From GCA-2718845 sp913041905 (GTDB lineage: Bacteria > Pseudomonadota > Gammaproteobacteria > GCA-002705445 > GCA-002716945), in NCBI GenBank assembly GCA_913041905.1, contig CAJWJQ010000043.1:1-7811 (forward strand): a DNA stretch of 7,811 nt, read 5' to 3'. Shown here in pieces: positions 5,107 through 7,811 of the stretch (within the stretch, counting starts at the first letter, position 1; every line of letters starts with the position of its first letter). Below the pieces are notes generated by a model that saw nothing but the letters and a program-made list of their open reading frames with translations, was not told the origin of the DNA and did no database searches. The translations under genes and the position numbers were made by a program.

Positions 5107-5976
5107 ATGCCAAAATTAAAGCTAGGTATTATCGGTGGAAGCGGATTATATGATATCGAAGAAGCCAAAAATTCTAATTGGGAAAAAATTATAACACCAT
5201 GGGGCAACCCTTCAGATGAAGTATTTTGTTTTGAATTAGATAATAAAGAGATTTGTTTTCTCCCTAGGCATGGGAGAGGGCATAAAATAAACCCGTCGTG
5301 CATAAATTTTCGTGCAAATATTGATGCTCTAAAACAAAAAGGGGTTACTGATATTGTTTCAATTTCTGCAGTAGGCTCTCTTAGAAAAGATCTTCCTCCG
5401 GGAATATTTGTTTTAGCAGATCAATTCGTTGATCGCACTTTTGCGAGAAATAAAACATTTTTTGATGATGAAATTATAGCTCATGTCTCTATGGCTAAAC
5501 CAACGAGTGATTTATTAACTGATATATGTGAAATGTCGTTAAAAAAACTATCAATAAACTATAAGAGAGGAGGATTATATTTAGCCATGGAAGGTCCTCA
5601 ATTTTCAACAAAATCTGAGTCTTTGCTATATAAAAGTTGGGGCGTAGACGTTATTGGTATGACAAATATGCCAGAAGCTAAGTTAGCTAGAGAAGCTGAG
5701 ATAAGATACTCAACAATTGCAATGGTGACAGATTATGATTGCTGGCACCCTGATCATGACAATGTTGATGTCAATATGATTATAGAAACGCTTAATCAAA
5801 ATGTTAAGAATGCTAAGGAGTTAATCAAATCTATTATTTATAATTATGAAATTGATGATGTAAGCGATACAACAAAAAATTGCTTAGACACAGCAATAAT
5901 TACTGACCCATCATGTATGACAGATGAGACAAAAAATAAATTGAAAACAATAGCTGGTAGAGTTTTATTTAAATAA
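5107..5976 (+). CDS. mtnP: S-methyl-5'-thioadenosine phosphorylase
   Basis: MtnP phosphorolyses 5'-methylthioadenosine, a by-product of polyamine and related synthesis, to adenine and 5-methylthioribose-1-phosphate. The 289-residue protein matches the MTAP group of the purine nucleoside phosphorylase family: LGIIGGSGLYD (6-16, phosphate-site serine), the RHG motif (54-56), INFRANIDALK (66-76), SAVGSLR (87-93), DQFVDRT (105-111), MEGPQFSTKSES (161-172), GMTNMPEAKLAREAE (184-198) and TDYDCW (208-213). The two Asp in DYD (209 and 211) correspond to the residues that make human MTAP prefer adenine-type bases, so this is not the methylthioinosine phosphorylase found in Pseudomonas. The ATG has an AAGGGG box (5097-5102) four bases upstream, inside the end of apt, with one base between the genes. 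mtnA follows after three bases. Confidence 0.95.
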   Translation: MPKLKLGIIGGSGLYDIEEAKNSNWEKIITPWGNPSDEVFCFELDNKEICFLPRHGRGHKINPSCINFRANIDALKQKGVTDIVSISAVGSLRKDLPPGIFVLADQFVDRTFARNKTFFDDEIIAHVSMAKPTSDLLTDICEMSLKKLSINYKRGGLYLAMEGPQFSTKSESLLYKSWGVDVIGMTNMPEAKLAREAEIRYSTIAMVTDYDCWHPDHDNVDVNMIIETLNQNVKNAKELIKSIIYNYEIDDVSDTTKNCLDTAIITDPSCMTDETKNKLKTIAGRVLFK

Positions 5977-5979
5977 TTA

Positions 5980-7062
5980 ATGAAAATTAATAACAAACAT
6001 TTTAAAACAATTTGGTATGACAAAAATACTGATAAAGTAAATATAATAGATCAGTCAAAACTTCCACATTTCTTTGAAATACTCAATATAGATACGCTAG
6101 ATGGAATAATAAATGCAATAAAAACTATGCAAGTCAGAGGTGCGCCTTTAATTGGAGGCGCTGCGGCATACGGCGTATGTTTAGCAATCAAGGAAAACCC
6201 TAAAGATGCTACTTTACAAAATGCAGCTCAACTATTAATTAGAGCTAGACCAACTGCTGTTAATTTAGAACATTCTGTTCATAGAATGGTTAATGCTATA
6301 AAAGATTTATCAGAAAATGAAAGATATGAGAAGGCTTTGTTTGAAGCTCAAGCAATTTGTGATGAAGATATCTCTCATTGTAAAAAAATAGGGGTTTATG
6401 GGAAAAAAATTATTGAAGACTATATTGAGCTAAATGATTCTGAAACAATAAATATTCTGACTCATTGTAATGCTGGTTGGCTTGCAACAATAGATTGGGG
6501 GACAGCAACTTCTCCTATATATCATGCTTTTTTAGAAGGAAAAAAAATACATGTTTGGGTTGATGAAACAAGACCTAGAAACCAAGGATCTTCTCTTACA
6601 GCATATGAATTGACACAAGAGGGTGTGCCTAACACTATAATTGCAGATAATACAGGAGGCATGTTGATGCAAAAAGGAATGATAGATATGTGCATAACTG
6701 GTGCAGACAGAGTTCTTATTAATGGAGATGTTATCAATAAAATTGGAACATATTTAAAAGCACTGTCAGCGCGTGAAAATAATATACCATTTTATGTTGC
6801 ACTACCAACTACAACAATAGATAAAAAAAACAAAGATCTAGAAAATATAATTATAGAAGAGCGAGCTGCCGATGAATTAACTCATATGGCCGGAATAGAT
6901 GATAACGGTAAATTTACCACAATTAATATTTATCCAAAAAATTCACAAGTATTAAATTTAGCATTTGATTTAACGCCTGCCAAATATATTACTAATTTAA
7001 TTACTGAGTTAGGGGTATGCGAGGCATCGGAAGATGCTATAAATAACTTAGTGAAACAATAA
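5980..7062 (+). CDS. mtnA: S-methyl-5-thioribose-1-phosphate isomerase
   Basis: MtnA isomerises 5-methylthioribose-1-phosphate, the product of MtnP, to 5-methylthioribulose-1-phosphate. The 360-residue length is normal for this eIF2B-related family. Motifs are QVRGAPLIGG (51-60), RPTAVNLEHS (90-99), THCNAGWLAT (161-170) with catalytic Cys163, WVDETRPRNQGSSLTAYEL (193-211), and GADRVLINGDVINKIGTY (241-258) with the catalytic acid Asp242. The GWLATIDWGTATSPIY segment resembles alphaproteobacterial MtnA as I remember it. The start lies three bases after the mtnP stop with no strong ribosome binding site, which suggests translational coupling. The stop codon is immediately followed by the stop codon of the convergent SDR gene. 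The later salvage enzymes mtnB, mtnC and mtnD are not in the window. Confidence 0.95.
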   Translation: MKINNKHFKTIWYDKNTDKVNIIDQSKLPHFFEILNIDTLDGIINAIKTMQVRGAPLIGGAAAYGVCLAIKENPKDATLQNAAQLLIRARPTAVNLEHSVHRMVNAIKDLSENERYEKALFEAQAICDEDISHCKKIGVYGKKIIEDYIELNDSETINILTHCNAGWLATIDWGTATSPIYHAFLEGKKIHVWVDETRPRNQGSSLTAYELTQEGVPNTIIADNTGGMLMQKGMIDMCITGADRVLINGDVINKIGTYLKALSARENNIPFYVALPTTTIDKKNKDLENIIIEERAADELTHMAGIDDNGKFTTINIYPKNSQVLNLAFDLTPAKYITNLITELGVCEASEDAINNLVKQ

Positions 7063-7811
7063 TCATCGCATAGAGGCTGCGATATTTCCTCCATCAACAG
7101 TCAAAACAGCTCCTGTTGTTTTTTCTGAAATGGCAAGGTGTAAAAAAGCTAGCGCTACATCTTTTGCAGTAACCTCTTTTGTTAGCAAATTACCTTTCAT
7201 ATATTTATTAGTTGTTACATTTCTAGCCTTAGCGCGGGTTTTAATAATATTATCATTTAATAGTCCACTTTTAATTCTATCAGCATTTATGCCATTAGCC
7301 CTTATTCCATATTTGCCGTAGTCTAATGCATATTGCTTGCATAAACCCAATAACGCAGTTTTAGGCAAACCATAGGGTCCAAAATTTTTACCAGGGTTAA
7401 CGGATTGTTTTGATATATTAAAAAGTAAACAACCTTTGTTTTCTTGCTTTAACATAACTTTAACAGCCTCAGATGCGCAAATTTGGTGAGAGAAAAAATT
7501 ATCATCAAAACTTTGCTTCAAGCTTTTGTCGCTAACATCTGCTATTGGTCCATCAGATACAGATCCAGCGTTTGAAATAAGGATATCAATTCCTCCAAAT
7601 CGTTCGCAAATTACCTTAAATACCTTTTGAACGTTTTCTCTTTTTGTAACATCTGCATAAAGGCACAAATTTGGTATAGAAGATTGTATTTTAGAAATCT
7701 GCTCTTTGTTGCAATCTATTAAAACTACTTCAGCGCCTTGTTCTGTAAATATTTTATAAGTTTCATATCCAATTGTTCCAGTACTGCCAGTTATTACAAC
7801 TATTTTACCTT
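7063..7811 (-). CDS. Short-chain dehydrogenase domain, probably the C-terminal half of a class II aldolase/SDR fusion (start off-window)
   Basis: The frame is open to the right edge, so 248 C-terminal residues are visible (numbered here from the first full codon at 7809). It is a classical NAD(P)-dependent SDR: TGSTGTIG (7-14), an acidic Asp32 after the second strand that favours NAD, SNAG (79-82), Ser133, and Tyr146 with Lys150 (YGLPK). Several stretches match my memory of bifunctional aldolase/short-chain dehydrogenases of the rhamnulose-phosphate aldolase type: NPGKNFGPYGLPK (138-150), INADRIKSGLL (174-184), the insert KARNVTTNKYMKGNLL (194-209), and the end TTGAVLTVDGGNIAASMR. In such fusions the aldolase domain comes first and would lie beyond 7811. 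The gene converges on mtnA with no intervening base. A free-standing SDR that starts just outside the window is the alternative. Confidence 0.82.
   Translation of the reverse strand, partial: GKIVVITGSTGTIGYETYKIFTEQGAEVVLIDCNKEQISKIQSSIPNLCLYADVTKRENVQKVFKVICERFGGIDILISNAGSVSDGPIADVSDKSLKQSFDDNFFSHQICASEAVKVMLKQENKGCLLFNISKQSVNPGKNFGPYGLPKTALLGLCKQYALDYGKYGIRANGINADRIKSGLLNDNIIKTRAKARNVTTNKYMKGNLLTKEVTAKDVALAFLHLAISEKTTGAVLTVDGGNIAASMR
7065..7083. terminator. Hairpin at the mtnA/SDR stop-to-stop junction
   Basis: ATCGCA (7065-7070) pairs with TGCGAT (7078-7083) around a 7-base loop, giving six pairs, three of them G-C. It starts three bases after the mtnA stop and overlaps the last codons of the convergent SDR gene. 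It may terminate mtnA or both transcripts. The following bases are only moderately T-rich on either strand, so this is tentative. Confidence 0.35.

Noticed and set aside
4640..5113. Minus-strand frame of 157 codons opposite apt
   Set aside because: It is the mirror of a gene whose PRPP loop and adenine-site motifs are unmistakable, and its own translation shows no domain.
5085..5303. Minus-strand frame opposite the start of mtnP
   Set aside because: It is antisense to conserved MtnP residues (LGIIGGSGL, RHG) and has no motif of its own.
5107..5976. mtnP as a methylthioinosine phosphorylase or general purine nucleoside phosphorylase
   Set aside because: The DYD pair at residues 209-211 and the overall match to human-type MTAP point to methylthioadenosine as substrate.
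1..7811. CRISPR array, insertion sequence, tRNA, rRNA or riboswitch
   Set aside because: I saw no regularly spaced repeats, transposase frame, cloverleaf or conserved riboswitch core; the longest non-coding stretch is 118 bases.

Overview
The window is about 30 percent G+C by eye and densely coding, with 1 to 47 bases between same-strand neighbours and a longest non-coding stretch of 118 bases. It looks like a compact, AT-rich proteobacterial genome. The rhodanese-secB-gpsA order, with a ctpA-type protease divergent from it, follows the gammaproteobacterial yibN-(grxC)-secB-gpsA / gpmI-envC-ctpA neighbourhood. The MtnP, MtnA and ferritin-like proteins resemble alphaproteobacterial sequences as I remember them. 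My best guess is a streamlined, probably marine gammaproteobacterium (SUP05/Thioglobus- or SAR86-like), but the lineage is not proven.

Layout. Positions 1-1566 are one minus-strand cluster read from right to left: an ArsR repressor with a BigR/SqrR-type cysteine pair, a membrane-anchored rhodanese-fold protein without a catalytic cysteine, the SecB chaperone, and the start of gpsA (cut by the left edge). Divergent from it are a C-terminal processing protease (1650-2921) and a Ser-type dienelactone-hydrolase-like protein (2969-3967). A ferritin-like gene (4007-4444, minus) runs convergent to these. The 118-base gap at 4445-4562 holds a strong Fur-box-like sequence between the ferritin-like gene and the plus-strand operon apt-mtnP-mtnA (4563-7062). 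The window ends in a minus-strand SDR reading frame (7063-7811, start off-window) whose sequence matches the C-terminal domain of fused class II aldolase/short-chain dehydrogenases. It abuts mtnA stop to stop.

How the genes fit together. MtnP splits 5'-methylthioadenosine (MTA) into adenine and methylthioribose-1-phosphate, Apt recycles the adenine to AMP, and MtnA isomerises the sugar to methylthioribulose-1-phosphate. In the known MTA-DHAP shunt a class II aldolase cleaves this product to DHAP and methylthioacetaldehyde. The adjacent aldolase/SDR-type gene is therefore a candidate for a fused enzyme that cleaves the sugar phosphate and then processes the aldehyde. This is the most interesting hypothesis in the window, and it depends on the unseen half of that gene. 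Other points are a possible persulfide-responsive switch in front of the secB cluster, a Fur-type site between the ferritin-like and MTA salvage genes, and an A_AAA_AAC slippery heptamer at the secB/gpsA junction that would join the two frames.
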